From: Tyto alba
Taxonomy: Eukaryota; Chordata; Aves; Strigiformes; Tytonidae
Length of the DNA: 64,000 nucleotides
Reading direction: 5' to 3'
Assembly (NCBI RefSeq): GCF_018691265.1
Contig: NW_024881321.1
Span: 26,920,698-26,984,697, forward strand
Within the stretch, counting starts at the first letter, position 1, and every line of letters begins with the position of its first letter. A program made the translations under genes and the position numbers. The notes below the pieces were generated by a model. The model ran no database searches, was not told the origin of the DNA, and saw only the letters and a list, made by a program, of their open reading frames with translations. This document shows, in pieces, positions 28,281 to 42,150 of the stretch.

Positions 28281-30094
28281 TTAGCCAGTAAATTCTGCTC
28301 AAGGCACCAAGGCACCATTCTGTAGTGAGTTAACTATAAATAATGAATATTAAACTTTATATTTTGCAACACTTCTTAAATGTTAAGCAGAACCTCCTGA
28401 CTGCAGGTTCTGTAGGTAAGGGCTTCAAATACAGTTTCTCTATTAGAAATTTTGTTTCATTTGCCAAATACTTTATATTTACCGTATTCCTATAGAGAAC
28501 TGGAAACCCAATGTTATTCTCATGTCATTCCCAACAACAGTGACAAACAGTTCAGCTCTGTGGTACCTACTTACTCTACCTCTTAAGACTATGTCTTCTT
28601 CATAAAGGCAAGACAATGGTGCCTTTTAGGCTAGAGAGAGATTTTATGGTGTTTTTTTTTCTGGCATGTGCATGATTTCTAAGAGCCAGCTTTGCTCATA
28701 ACTTTCAGAAGAGGAAGAAGGGTACTTCTTAACAACACATGAGCTTAGTAAAGTGCAAATTCATTTTGTGGCAGCTTCTGGCTTTTACTCCTTCTTCCCC
28801 CTCTCCAGCTGTGCTACATTATTTGTCCTCCAGGAATGTGTTCTGATATCACAGGTACTGGAAAGCAGCAGCTGTTGCTAAATAATGGTGCTTGAATTAT
28901 AAGGATACTCTTTAATAGAATTAACTATTACAATCACTACTTACTTGATATGATATAAATAGTTGCAACTGTACACCCAGAATGTCAGCATACCTGTATA
29001 AACAAACAGATAAACAAGCAAACAAAAATATGTACAGGTAAAAAGGATAAATTACCATTGCATCTCCTCAGGAACAGGAGTCCATAGGTGAAAGTGCACT
29101 TGTACCTAGAATAATCCTATGATTAGAAGTATTTAGGAAGAAAAAATATAAACAACTAGAAATCTGGAAACAAAGATATTTCCTATGTCTTCAACATATG
29201 AAGATGATAGGAAATTTGTTTTCAAATACTAAAAATACGCTGAAATGTCCATTCCTTCAACTAACAGCATATAATACATGTAATTAGTTGACTGGCTGGC
29301 CTAGCACCTGCCTGTTACAGCACTTAGCTCTGAGCTATCCAGCATCTTAAAACTCTGTTCTCAGAGGACTGGTGGGAATCAAGGATGTCGTCTTGAGCCT
29401 TTTCACTTGAAATATGTGTGCAGAGAATACCAAGCTAAATGTTCTTCTATTCCTTATACAGCTTTTTCTTGAAGACAGCTTATTAGTAAAATTATTTATT
29501 TAGGCTTTGACCTTTACTGTTCAGTAACTTATCTGTTTGTCTTTGCCTCTGAAAGACAGAAATAAATCTTAAAAGGTAGCCCTGCCACAATTTCAAAACA
29601 TGTTATTTTAAATGGAAACAATGAAACCTGGTATTTGAAAAAGCTGCATGTGAAATATCTTAATAGAGATGATGATATTGACAGAAATACTAACAGTAAT
29701 TAATGTGCATATACTTTATGTGACCTAGAAATCTGTCTAAGATATACGTGTATTGTACATAGCTGTATACCCTTGTAAACATGAATAGATGTTATCATTT
29801 ACTTACAGAAGATTGCAGTAAGGAATGCTTTTAATCAGATGTCTCATAACTGATGTTTAGAACATCTGAATGACTCTGAAAATGCTTTCTCTGTTTATTA
29901 CTCAGTAGTTTCAAGTTAATATGATTTAGTTTTAAAGGTTGATTTGGGAAATAAAAGACACCCCCAAAGAATGTGTTGTGGAGGTATTTAGGAATTTAAT
30001 ATTTCTATTATTGCTTGTTAATTTGCAAGTATGATCTTACAGAGTCAATTGCCATCCCTAGAAACAGTGCTCTGAAAAAATGAATGCAAATCTA
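28281..30094. other. Intronic sequence without recognised features
   Basis: AT-rich with no gene or clear repeat; a short A-rich AAACAAAC run lies near 29000-29030. Confidence 0.45.
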
Positions 30095-31450
30095 TGATGT
30101 CCTGAAGTGCAGCAGGTGTTGGCTGTGTCATTTCAACATCAGTTTGGGGTTCAACAGCCTTGCAGGACTGAGATTGTCAGTTTGCAGGTGTTAAAATTAA
30201 AAGACTGTGAGGCCAGCTGCATTCAGGCACTGCAAGTGTTCATGGCAGGCATTCAAGGGCAAATCATGCTTGAACAACCTGATTGCCTCTCTGACAAAAT
30301 TACTGGCTCTGCGGATAAGAGAAGAACTGTGGAGGTAATATACCTTGACTTTGATAAGGTTTTTGACACTGTCTCCAAGAGTGTTCTCGTTTGGTAGCTG
30401 AGGAGGTCCTGACTGCCTAATCTGACTCCAATGTGGGTAGAAAATTGTCTGTGCTGTCAGGATCAAAGGGTAGTGATCAGTGGCTAGATGGCCAGCGGGC
30501 AGCTGCTGAGGAGAGGGTACCCAGCACACTAGGAGACAAGTGCTGGGGCCCCTAGTGTTCAGCATCACTGTGACCTCGATGGTGACACGGAACAAACTTT
30601 TTACATGGCACAAAGTTAGGGGGAATGGCTGATGTGAGGAATGTGAACTTTTGTCCAAAGGCTGATCAAGGCAAACTTGGATTAACTTGAGGACTGAGTC
30701 AACAGGAACCCCATGAAGTTCAGTGAGGAGAAGGCAAAAGGTCTGCGCCTAGGAATGACAACCCACATGTAGGCTAGAAAGCAACTGCCTGAGAATTAGC
30801 CCTACTGAAGGGACCTAGGGATCAATGTGGATTCCAGACTGATTATGAACAGTTTGCTTTTTGCCTTATTGCAACAAATGTGTACTGGGATATATGAGGA
30901 AAAGCATAGCCAGTGGAGAGAAATTATAACCCCTGAGGTTATAAACCTGCTGAGGCCACACCTAGTACACTCAGTCTATTTTAGGCTTCCACTTCAAAAG
31001 AGGTGTGGAGAAATAGGAGAGGGTCCAGTAGAGGGTTACAGGATGGTCAGGGACTTATAGTGCATGTTATACAAAGAAAATCAGAAATAATTTGATTTGT
31101 TTAGTCTGACAAAGAGGAGGAAAAGGGGAGCTGGAATAGCTGCTTATAATGCCTTACAGGATATCTAGTAACAAACAACAGAATCAAACTCTCTTCAGAA
31201 GTGCTAGATGATATAACAAAGGATAATGGTCACAAATTGCAGCTTGAAAGCTTCAGGTAAAAAAAAAAAAATTCCCTAGGAGGCAGCACAGCCCTCATTC
31301 AGGCTGCCCAGAGAGCCTGTGGGATCTCCATCCATGGAGGTTTTCCTTGTCTGGCTAGATAAGGCCTCAGTTGACTGTACTTTGAGTGAGAAATTAGATT
31401 AAATGACTTCCAGAGGTCCCTTCCAACCAGAATTTCTGAGATTCTCTGGT
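30095..31450 (+). mobile_element. CR1 LINE fragment (plus), RT core to 3' end
   Basis: An open stretch at 30107-30397 contains YLDFDKVFDTVS, the CR1 reverse transcriptase motif A (YLDFSKAFDTVS in CR1) with the catalytic aspartate kept. Downstream is GCTGGGGCCCCTAGTGTTCAG, which corresponds to the GPVLFN region, then sequence equivalent to the region before the C-terminus. The 3' end is CAGAGGTCCCTTCCAACC near 31410 and GAGATTCTCTG. Many stops and indels are present, and an A run at 31259-31272 interrupts it. It is the longest CR1 copy here, about 1.35 kb. Confidence 0.88.
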
Positions 31451-34400
31451 TTGTCTGGTGGCAATATCTGGAGTAGCCAGAACAACAAAAATGTCAGATG
31501 TTTTAAAGATTTAAAACTTAAATAGGAGCAACAAGCAAATGGTGTATATATTAAAAAGGAAGCAGGATATTCTTATCCAAATATGTAGCAGATCTGTATG
31601 GGTCCAGAATAATTAAAAAGCTGGGAAAGTTTCCCTTCCTGTTGTGCTCTAGCTTCATTGATCTGTGCACATTTATACTTCTCTTTTCTTGTTTTCCTCA
31701 GGCTTTATAATGCAGTTATTCAGAGTATTTTCCTCTCTACCTTTGGCAGTTAAATCTATTCATCACCTTGTTCAGTTCTGAATTATGTCCCAATGTCAAT
31801 CTGTCTGTACTTTTTCCACTAGCATTTCAAACACTAGCCTCTCACTTTCTATTAATTGAAGTATTTATGTTAGTTTCTGTTGTTCCCAGTTCCTGATGAC
31901 TCTCCTTTACATAGGACTTAAATATTAAAGTTTAGTCACCTCCTGATACTAGGCCTTCTCCATTTAGCTTAGTTCCTTGTGCTCTGCATCTTTTGTACCT
32001 CTCCCTCTCCCTCCCTTTCTCTCTCTTTCTCTCTTCCTGTCTCTCTTTTTTGGATGGGAATGTCAGTCAGTGCGTGGATGACTTCATCTAAGCAAATTGT
32101 CTCAACTCCCTTGGTAGTCAGTGGAAAGAAATAGGAACTCTCAGGGCACAACATATTTCCTACTTTAGAATAGGTTAGATGAATATATCTTATATGTGGC
32201 TCCTTTTCTCTATTGACTATACAAGAAATGAAGATTAAGACTCTCAGATGCATGTCACAGGTATCTAAAGTTAGGTAAGAAGATATCACAATAAATCAGA
32301 GTGATCACAGCCAGAAAGAATGATGTTGTCACTATCCCACGGTAATAGGAGCTATTCCTTCTTCGTGTTTTAAGGACTTGTCATTCCCTCCATGTTAAGA
32401 TTCCTCTACCTAAATTTCTGTGCCAGCTTTTGTATTTCCCCATATTTTTTAAGCTTTTGATTTACAGACACAGTGTATGGAAACATTACTCCACTCCTTT
32501 TTGTGCAGCATCTTGTATGTGCATGTATCAGAAGGTTTCAGGCACTGAAATTACTTCTCACTCTCACAAAAATGATCGAAGGGTCACAGTACTGGGTACC
32601 TCACTTGGATTTGCAGATGCAGATTTCACCCAACAGAAACAGAATAGATTAATTACATTTTTTCTGGTTATACATTCCAATTAGCTTATTAGCCTCTGTT
32701 ATGTTGAATAGCATCAATGTTCCCCAATCTGAGAAATAATATAATGCTACTGGCTGGTACAAAACGCTTCTGCTGTGTTTTAAGTATAGCACTATCAGGC
32801 CAATGAGATTTTAATGGCTCTTTATCACAGCTGGACTATAGTAATAAATGCGTCAAGACTTCAGACACTTACATTCTCCTTATATGTGACTAAGGACATT
32901 GAGGACTCCAAATACATGGGAAATATAATTAGAATACTTTGATTTACAGTGAAGTAGCCAATGTAGCACTATTTTCAGTCACCTCAGATTTAAAACTGGC
33001 TCACTTCAGATTTTAATGCACCAAAAAAATCAGTATTAGGCTAATTTTATAGACATAGAAACAAACCACCAGATTTTTTATTTTCAGATATTCACGAAGT
33101 CTTTGGTGGCTTTTACAAGATGAGCTTTTCAAATCACAAATGATAATGAAGCCATCTGCTTTAGAACTGTAGGATCATCAGGTATCAGGTTTCCTACTCT
33201 TCCAGATTTCATTAAAACTATGATTTAAAAGAGGAAAGGTTGACCTAAAATTTGTTTATTAATTCAGTGACTGACTTTTTTAGTACTTTCTTATTATAGG
33301 CATATTTCCATCCTTTGATAATCATTCTTGTGGCACAAAATACAGCACAAGCAATTTGCATACATATGTGAGCATAAACTTATGTATATTATTAAGTAAT
33401 ATTGTACAAATATGGACACAGTTGTCTTTCACTTATATTGAAAAGGAGAGAATTGAAAAGGTAAACTTGGAGCAATTCTTGGCCTGAAAGCTGTTTTATG
33501 TTTTAGATCACTGAAATTAAAATCACAGTTCCAGTGTAAACAAAGTTAAATATGAAGTCAGATGTGAAGGAGCAACTTTTATCTCTCTTCACACTTCATT
33601 TTACAAAACAGCCTGATAAAAGCAGGTTTTTTTCTACCTTTTATGAATTTCGTGTGAGCAGTACAGTCAGAGACAATTGCAAGTCACAAAAAATACAAGA
33701 CAATCTACCATAATGGAAAATTTCTCATCTTTTTCAGTAAATGGTAATACCTTTAGCTCTGAGATGACACCACTCTCCATGTCCCATTCTTATTTATCTC
33801 ACTGAGATATTAGGACTAAGGGGTCTGATGTTACTCATCCTCCCATAAGCTTCCCTACTTTGCATTTGGTTACTTGATCAAAAAATTTGAGTGTGACAGT
33901 AGAAAGAATGTAATGCTGTAATGCTGCTCTCAAGTAATGCTGGATGAGCCATACTAGAGATATTTGATCTGTATCTTTCTCAGGAACGAAGTTGCAGTCA
34001 TATATTTGTGTTAGCCCCATATTTTGGTTTTGGATACTCAGGAAGTGTCTACATTCATGTTATCTTTGATTTTCACTGCAAAGAAAAATCTCTCTTCATA
34101 AAGTCCCTATCTGCAGCATGCCCACATGAATGCATGTCCATCTCTCTTCTGCATTGTAGTGTTGCCTAGATTAATAATTTCTGATCTGTGTTTAGTTTCA
34201 TGAACAACTGGTTCTATAAAATCCACAGAATAAGCCTATGCTATGTTATTTTAACTTTTCTGCTTTCAGTGAAATGTGATGTCTCCAAGCAGTGGTGGTA
34301 GCAAGTATGGCTGAGATTAAACGTTACTGTTGTGGTTTCTCTAGCCCAATCTGTCTAGGAGGGCTTCCTCATTCATTGTAAGAATTGTCTGCAGCATGGA

Positions 34401-35569
34401 AATTGCAGGACAATGCTGCACAAACTTTGAGTTCCAGAACAGACATTGAATATTTAGAAGTTCACACTTTAATAGACAAAGTGATGAGTATTTTATAATA
34501 GTCAAAGTGGTAAGCCAGTATTTATAATAAAGATGTTATAACCTGAGATGACCAAGATGCTGTTTCCTTATGACTACTTAAATAGCTGGGGTGCTTTATA
34601 TGACTAATACCCCAGTTTGAAGCCCATTTTCCCTTCCCTTTCTGACTATTACATACTGTTGTAGGTAGTTTCACTAGAAGTTATTGCATAACCACAGTCA
34701 GCTGTTCCTTTGCAGCACACACGGGTGGGGGTTTTAGCGTATTTTTGAAAATGGCACTTTTATCTCTTTCCCCTTGAAAAGCAGAATGAAAACTTTCTTA
34801 ACACTAATCTCCTAGTCCTTACTTTTTTCTTTTCAACATATAAAAACATAATTAAAACCAAATTACTATATTGATTCTGCCTTCAGCCAAAATGCCTTTC
34901 CAGCATATTCACCATGGGTAGAGAGTGCGGTCTTTTCAAAAATATGTACTTGCATGCCAAACATTTGCTATTAAACTGATTAGACTTCCTTGTGAACATA
35001 TCCCAGTAACATCTCACTATGGTCAGTCTTAGGCTGCTTTATGTGGTTCATTATGGCATCGCATGTGATTGTTCTCCTTCAAGAAGAATGATCTCTTGAT
35101 GAATGAATTAAATTTATAAGCAAGCAAAATTTTTTTATGGGCAGAGATAATATGTTTACCTATGATTATATTCACCATTTATTCCTTTGTGATTATAGGG
35201 TTAGAGGAGTTTATTGATTACTTCTCCAAAATTAACATAACAGGTTTTTGTCATAATAAAATTGAAAACAAGACTATGCTATTTTAACTCATTTGACCCT
35301 TAAAATCCTATATTTTTTTTCTATATTTTTTTTATAAATACATTGGAAGTTTAAGTTTTTTGGCCTTAAACCAAAATTCTTGGGTTTTTTAATGAAGATA
35401 TGGATTTAGGAAAATTGTAATTACATTGTCTTGTTATCTGCTGTTTTCTGTTATTCTAAATGGTTATCAAAGTTAATTGAATATGTTTAAACTATTTTGT
35501 TGAGAAAAATGTTCTTGTGCTTAGCTTTGTTCTTTCAGACTAAGGTTGGTATTTCACTTCCAGATTCAT
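31451..35569. other. Intronic sequence without recognised gene
   Basis: AT-rich, with no coding signal. Besides the CT-rich tract, a short stretch near 32085-32140 (ACTCCC...AGTCAGTGGAAAGA) looks like an old dispersed amniote repeat. Confidence 0.45.
31999..32051 (+). repeat. CT-rich low-complexity tract
   Basis: CTCCCTCTCCCTCCCTTTCT and further CTCTCTTT units: a polypyrimidine tract on the + strand. Confidence 0.85.
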
Positions 35570-35814
35570 CACACCAAATTACAAGGAGGGGATTCAGTCA
35601 CCTAAAAATGGATGTGCTTCACATCTGAGATGTTTCAGGGTTCCCAAGACATGTGCAGAGGTTTAGCAAATATGATATGGTATGTGTGGAAGACATGGAG
35701 GGGGAGTTGAATGCCTGAAGGACCCATCTCCTGGTGTTCAAAATAAAACCATAATCTTATTTTTCAGCAACTGATTCATATGCTGAATGTCTGCTTATGA
35801 GCAACATTTCCTCC

Positions 35815-36000
35815 TAAATATACCAAATCCCCTCTGAAATGCCCCCAGTTATCCTGCCTGGCCTTCAGCTGTCCCTTCAGAAGGGCATGGTTGTCCCAAG
35901 AGGCCATATGTCAGCCTTGTTAACTCTGTGAGGTCTTCTTGCGTACCCTAAAACACTTCAGATGGCACCAGATCCTTCTGCATGGATAACTAAAGTGAGC
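35815..36000 (+). repeat. Unassigned interspersed repeat, family 2, copy C
   Basis: This matches 50380-50540 in the same orientation. Shared blocks: TGAAATGCC / TGAGATGCC; CTGCCTGGCCTTCAGCTGT / CTGCCTGTCCTCTAGCTGT; AGAAGGGCAT in both; then CCCTAAAACACTT / CCCTAGACACTT. Sequence to about 35570 on the left may belong to the same element. I do not recognise the family. Confidence 0.5.
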
Positions 36001-37594
36001 CATCAGCTTTTTCAAGTGCAGAATAAGGCTAAGGCAAGGAGATATAGACTGGAAACCTAGCAATGATGGTTTTCTTTGAGAGAAAAAGAAGAGGCAGTGT
36101 TTCTGTGATCAAATGACAAAAGAAAAGACAGCAGGTCAAAACACAGTAGGAAGAGTTTGTGAGTTGTCCATGGAGCATTCAGGTACATCAGTTCACTTTA
36201 CCAGCACATGGCAGACGCAGCACTGTAGAAGTTGATGGACATTTATATTTTGAATTGGTGAGCGTGAAAGGTGTGATAGTTTCAGCTGATGTCTGCAGAA
36301 TAATTACATAAATACAAAGGAGTCCCATGACAAGTATGTTACAGAAAATCAAAGCTGGAGTTGTCTAGGCTATGGTCAAGAGTGGGAGCAGCCAGCGACA
36401 TTTTGCCTCCCGCTATATTTTGGAGGATGATGATGAGGAAATTAGATACCACTTTTAAATATAGCGAGAGTAAGGTATGATCTCAAAGTCACAAACCTTA
36501 GAGGTCAGGAGGATACATGGCTTAGAGCAATAAGCAATAGTGAAAAGGCAGAGGGAAAGTAATGTGAAGAGGACAGTCTGGATGTTTTGAGACTTTTTTG
36601 CCTGTCAGTAAAAAAACAGCAAAGAAAGAAATCTTGGGAAGGTGGGGTTGGTCATCAGCAAGAAGCTAATTCATGCTTGACTAGAGCTAGCATTTTTTCT
36701 TCCTGACATTTTTTTTTTAATCATTGTTTATTTTCCTGCTTATTTCAAAGAATGTATTTCACTGAGGTAAAAGTCAGAATCTGCATATAAATGAAATCCT
36801 TCAACACCATCACAGGAAAATTTCATTTTCTTGTGCAAGAATAGTAATATTATATACACTTCTTAATACTGAATGAAGTGTAATCCAGAATATTTTATTT
36901 AAATGTAAATTTTATAAAATGAATGCAAGGGTATCTCTAAGTTCATTCAGCATCAACGTGCTGTTATTGGGTAAAATTAATAAACACTTAAACTGCACTT
37001 CAACTTCTCTATATATGCCTTTTAATAAAAATTTTTGAATTAGTCTAAAAGCAATGCTACTCAAGACATTTTTATTTATGAAAAGCGATTTGTAACAGGT
37101 AGGACATAAGTCTGTAACTCTTTGCTCGTGGTTTGTGTTTGAGGAAAAAAAGCAAGAGCTTTCAGTGTCCTTCTCACGTAAGATATTTATCAAGGAAATT
37201 ATTCCTGGTGTGGCTGCCAATATGGTGCAAGGACTCTGCGAGTCTTAATCCCGGTTTGCTTCCAATTAAGCATTACTATATATTTTCCCTGTTCTAGACA
37301 TCTGCTATTCTATACTTTCTGTTGGAGACAATACATTGAACTAGACAAACCTCTTCTGTTTGTTGTTTTGGTTTTGTTTTTGTTTTTTTTATTACTTTTT
37401 TATTTAAAGGAAGAACTGCTCTGGCTAGTTGAATCCAGAAGAGGAGTCACTCAAGAGCAATAAAATGGTAATGCCCCACTCTATTTATTATTTCCTTTTG
37501 CCATAAAAAAGATGATTCAATAATAGTTTCTGATATATTAAAATTAAAATAAGGTACTGTTTTAAGGAGTCTCTCTTCCTGTATTCAAATAAGA

Positions 37595-38038
37595 GCAGTG
37601 AAGCGGGTGAAGGATCTAGAGCACAAGTTCTATGAGGAGTGGCTGAGGGAACTGGGATTGTATAGCCTAAAGAAAAGGAGGCTGAGGGGACACCTTATGT
37701 CTCTCTACAACTACCTGAAAGGAGACTGTAGCAAGGTGGGTGTCAGTCTCTTCTCAAAAGTAAAAAGCAATAGGACAAGAGGAAATGGCCTCCAGTTGTG
37801 CCAGGGGAGATTTAGATTGGATGTTAGGAAAAACTTCTTCACCAAAAGGGTTGTCAACCATTGGAACAGGCTTCCCAGGGAAGTGGTTGACTCACCATCC
37901 CTGAAGGCATTTAAAAGACATATAGATGGGGCACTGAGGGACATTGTTTATTGGTGGACTTGACAGTGTTAGGTTTATGGTTGGCCTCAATGATCTTGAG
38001 GGTCTTTTCCAACCTAAATAATTATATGATTCTATTTT
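37595..38038 (+). mobile_element. CR1 LINE 3' end with ORF2 terminus intact
   Basis: An uninterrupted reading frame at 37598-37963 carries the last ~120 residues of CR1 ORF2: [46 protein letters not shown], then the natural stop. A short 3' tail follows, ending GGTCTTTTCCAACCTAAATA and ATTATATGATTCTATTTTTA. The open frame and the well-kept tail mark it as one of the younger insertions, but it is 5'-truncated and lacks the RT catalytic core. Confidence 0.94.
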
Positions 38039-38948
38039 TAGTTATGATACACATTCAGTGTGAAGTTCACAGTGATACCTGGCAGTTTCTCTTTGCCATT
38101 TTTAAATTGGGCTAGTATTTAGTAACTTTATTAAGCTTATGAAACACCTGAGCTGAGACTGCTGAGTATTGCTGATGCCTTTTTTCTGGGTTTAGCAATT
38201 AAAAAAACACACTTCTTGATCACTACTGAGAACCAAGTTGCTAAATTCTGATGTTTTTTATCTGTAAACAGTAATTAAACATCTGTGAATTACAGTACAT
38301 TAACAGACTAGCATTGAATTTAAAAAAAATAGGCAAGTGTCATTAAAACACAAACTGTAGCAATACACAATTATAAAATTAATCACTGTTGTAAAATAAC
38401 AATAACAAAACCCATCTGCCTTTCAAAGGGATTACTGTTGATGCCATTACAGCTTTCTCACTTTCTCTATTTTGCTGTGACATATGATGGTCCATGCTCT
38501 TTAACTCTTCACCTATCTGCAGTACTGGAATCTATCATACACCAAACCTGGCTAATGCAAATCCTTTTAATGTAAAATCAATAAATCACCAGGTCAACCA
38601 CCCATTCCTGAAAGTAGAGATACATTTTCTTTAGGAAAGAAAGCCTTCAGTACATGGCTTTGAATGCCTTAGAGTCTGAGAGTATCCTCCTATTCTTCTG
38701 TATTCTTCAAGGGTAGGAGGATCAGTATCTGGCTCCATTAGATATCTGAGAAGGTCCATTCTTTAGGGAGTTCTTATGCAAGAAAAATAAATAAATGTCT
38801 CACTGGACCATGAAGGAAGTTTTACAAAACCAAAAAAATAAAATTAGACATACACAATGCCTGACATGATGAATATTGTGTGACAAATATTCGTCTTCTT
38901 ACTAACAGTTTTTTGGAGAATTGCAGTATCATATGGTTCTCTCTTTTA

Positions 38949-38963
38949 TTTTTTTTTTTTTTT
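38949..38963 (+). repeat. Poly-T tract
   Basis: About 15 T, in otherwise plain intron. Confidence 0.8.
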
Positions 38964-41056
38964 CACTTTCCTTTTATTTTCTTCCTTTTAAAAATGTAAA
39001 CTAGTGTTTGGATCAAATAACAAATTAATATATTTGAATAGCAGTAATTGCCTGACTACAATTTTCAAGTATCAGGTAGTCTTGAAATGTTACATTTCTT
39101 AGAAGCCTATTGTAACACAAGGAGTGAGTGTAAGTTAACGTAAATAACTAATATGCAGTGAAAAATCATATATATTATCATTAATAGATGTCTTTCGGTT
39201 CAAGTAGTCTCTATATTTGAGAACTCGAGTCCAATCTTTTTACAGTCAACAGGAACTGTTCCAAGGACTGGGTGAGCTTTGAGTTGTTTCTTGCTATACA
39301 GGTATGAAGAGACAATATTAAGGATACCTGTGCTTATAAAGGGACCTTTCAAATTGACAGGTTTTGCTTTCAGGTTATTAGAATAACACAGATTAATATT
39401 TTAGCTAATTGTAAACTGCTAATAGCATCCTTATTATAAAAAGTTCTGTAACTTATTATTGAAAAACTCCAAGCTTCATAAGATCTACGTAGGGATCTCC
39501 TGTTCTTCTGTTATAAATTAAACTCCAGTATTACTGCAAATCCAGATAAACTCCCTGCTGTTTACAGATTACAGTCACAAATCCAAAAGGTACAACTCAA
39601 TATACTTTTCTTAGCTAAATTAATTATTTTGGTTCTGGGCAACTCAGTAGTAAGAACTGAACCACCAGCTGGCTAATATGTACAGTCAAAACATTTAGCA
39701 GCAGGTTTTTACATTAGTAACAGCAAGAATCCATTTCACAGAAGACAACAGAGAATAAATGATTCTCATTTTAAGAGTCCTTAAGGCTAAAGTGCTTTAT
39801 CCTCCTTAAATGTTCTGACTAACTAGCTCCACATGATGTCATCAAGATTAATTTTATGTAGCTAGTTTCTACTGAAGAAATACAGTAGAAGTGTGTACAA
39901 GTCTATAGGAAGTAGGGGAGACAGAGAAAAACAATTCATATAAAATAAAATTCTCCTGTTTCAGAACCAAGCCTTACAAGTCTTGATTCTCTTTAGAGCG
40001 CAGGGGAATCTCCTTTTTCCATTTGCTGATGTTGTGATTCTAAGCTCAAAGGTGGAATGTACTGAACTCCTCCTTACTGTTAGTTGTTTTCTTTTTCATG
40101 GATCAGCATGTAGGCTAGAAATTTTTTAGAGACTAATTTAAAAAGAAGTGGTCCCAACAGTCTTCTGGAAAGGCATACAAAAGACAATATATCTAGGTAT
40201 GTGCAATGTTAGTTTGCTATTCAACTGAACCAGCAAAGATATATTGTAGGCTGAGTTTTGGTGGGGCTTTTTTTTTTTTCTTTTCTTTTTTCCCTCCTAT
40301 AAAACACCTTTTATCATGTAGTTTGAGGAATCTATGTTAGTTGTTAAAAAACATCTTATTCAACAACTTTAGCTTTAGCTATATGAACTTCTGTTATAGT
40401 CAGAGGAGGCATAAATCAGTTATGTAAGCATCAGTGTCTAGTTTCATTGGAGAAAACCCAGAATATCAAAAATGTATCTACCAGAGTAGCAGGTATGTCA
40501 CAAGACTGATTAGAGACATTGATGAGTCTACTTTGGTTGATGTTGGTCTTTTTCATGAGAACTCTGATACAGGCTTGTTGCAATCAATAGAAATTTGTCC
40601 ATTAATTACAATATGACACAGGACATTTTGGATACCCACATTCTTCTAGCGTGACAATTTGAGACCAGGGAGATTACAGTGATGTATTTCAAATTACACT
40701 AGATGCCTGTGATAAAGTTGAACTGAGTGTTTGCAATCTAGTCAAAATCATCAGTGGATGCTGGCATTTCTTCAGCTATGCAGTTGGATAAAGAGTAGCT
40801 CTCCAGATCCACTGATTCATTTGCCTGATCGTAGTTATCTAAACACACATAAAAACATTAGACAGTTATATAGCTGCTTGTGTCAAACTCTGTGTGAGAT
40901 GTCCTGTATGATACATCCTCAGTTATCTCAATGACATTAGTTTTTAACAACTGGTTTTCAGCAATTAAATTGAGAGCCATCCACTTCTCAGATTTTCAGT
41001 CAATATAATAGGAGGCTTTCCCATTCCCAGGAAATGTCTCAGACATGGTGGAATGT

Positions 41057-41084
41057 TTTGAATTAGACACTTTGAATTAGACAC
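41057..41084 (+). repeat. 14-base perfect tandem duplication
   Basis: TTTGAATTAGACAC occurs twice head to tail. Confidence 0.95.
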
Positions 41085-41559
41085 TTGCTGTGGATGCACC
41101 TATATTTAGATTTTTCCTGTCTGAAACTGTTTGGCGTGGGCACCAAGAGGTGCATTTGGTGACCTAATCTGGGAATTTCATGCAGGGCTTGATGTTCCCT
41201 AAAATTCAACATTGTTGGTGAGGAAAGTAGGATCTTCCATAGGGAGTTTCAGAATAGGAGCATTAAATAGATGTTTTCCCCTCCATATTATACAGGTAAA
41301 CTACAGCTAGGATTGGCAGAATCAGTTGCCCATTTGGGCCATTTGAAATTCCCTAGATTATCTGCCACATCATCATGGGACTGGCAGATAAACCACAGAT
41401 ACAGTGGAGATCTACAATATTCTAGTATGGTAGCTGGAAGCCAAACATAATATTTTGAGGCATCTCTAGACACTATGTCCAGTCATCATTTCTTCTTGTA
41501 TGGCCAAAGTGTGTTGTGCACAGAGAGACTTAGCAAAGAATGTTATACACAATTTACGA

Positions 41560-41895
41560 GTGTTTTTTTGCTGGCTGATGCACACAACAGGTAACTGGGA
41601 CTAATGAGCTACTGGGCTAAGCATTAATATGATCCTGAAATGAGATACCCAAAACATCTCAGCTGGGCAACCACTCAACAGTCAGGTGAGAAACAGGCTG
41701 ATGCTTAACATCATTACTGGATTTCCATATCTGTTTTTTTCCTTTGTTTTTTATACCTTCCTAAATCAGTGTTCTTCTTGAATCCTTGATCTGCTAACCA
41801 ACTGCTAAGCAATTGTTCAGCTGTCGGTGGTTTTGCTTTCCTTATATTGCATGGTGTAGCTAAGGGACTTTATCACACCTTCGTAACAATTTTCT
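41560..41895 (+). repeat. Unassigned interspersed repeat, family 1, copy B
   Basis: Partner of 2090-2400. It contains GGTAACTGGGACTAATGAGC, GGGCTAAGCA, CAACAGTCAGGTGAG, TTCTTCTTGAATCCTTG and GGTGGTTTTGCTTTCC in the same order and strand as copy A. The element may extend left to about 41290 and right to about 42150. Confidence 0.55.
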
Positions 41896-42150
41896 CCATC
41901 AGGCTGAGCCAAACTAAGCTTAGCTTAGAGAGAGAAAACTGCCTGGGATGAGGGTTACAGAACTGAGCACAAGGTCTCCAGGAGACTTGCATACTTCTGG
42001 GAAGGTAGCTGGATGCCAGGAATAATACCACGCTGCCTGAAATAATGCTGGGTTTGGGCAACTAAGTCCTCCACGGGTCAACATTCCTCCATATGCTAGC
42101 TCCTTGGTAAGTAAGTGCAGTCTTAGTGAAGTCACTAGAATTTTGTCCAG

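Larger units (their letters stand above)
38039..41150. other. Intronic sequence without recognised features
   Basis: AT-rich. I see poly-T tracts and a 14-base tandem duplication at 41057-41084, and no gene. Confidence 0.45.

Noticed and set aside
30197..30658. 153-residue minus-strand open frame
   Set aside because: Antisense of the CR1 copy at 30095-31450.
36912..37220. 102-residue minus-strand open frame
   Set aside because: AT-rich sequence with no family resemblance and no supporting context.
40434..40616. 60-residue + strand open frame
   Set aside because: Too short, no family resemblance, no context.
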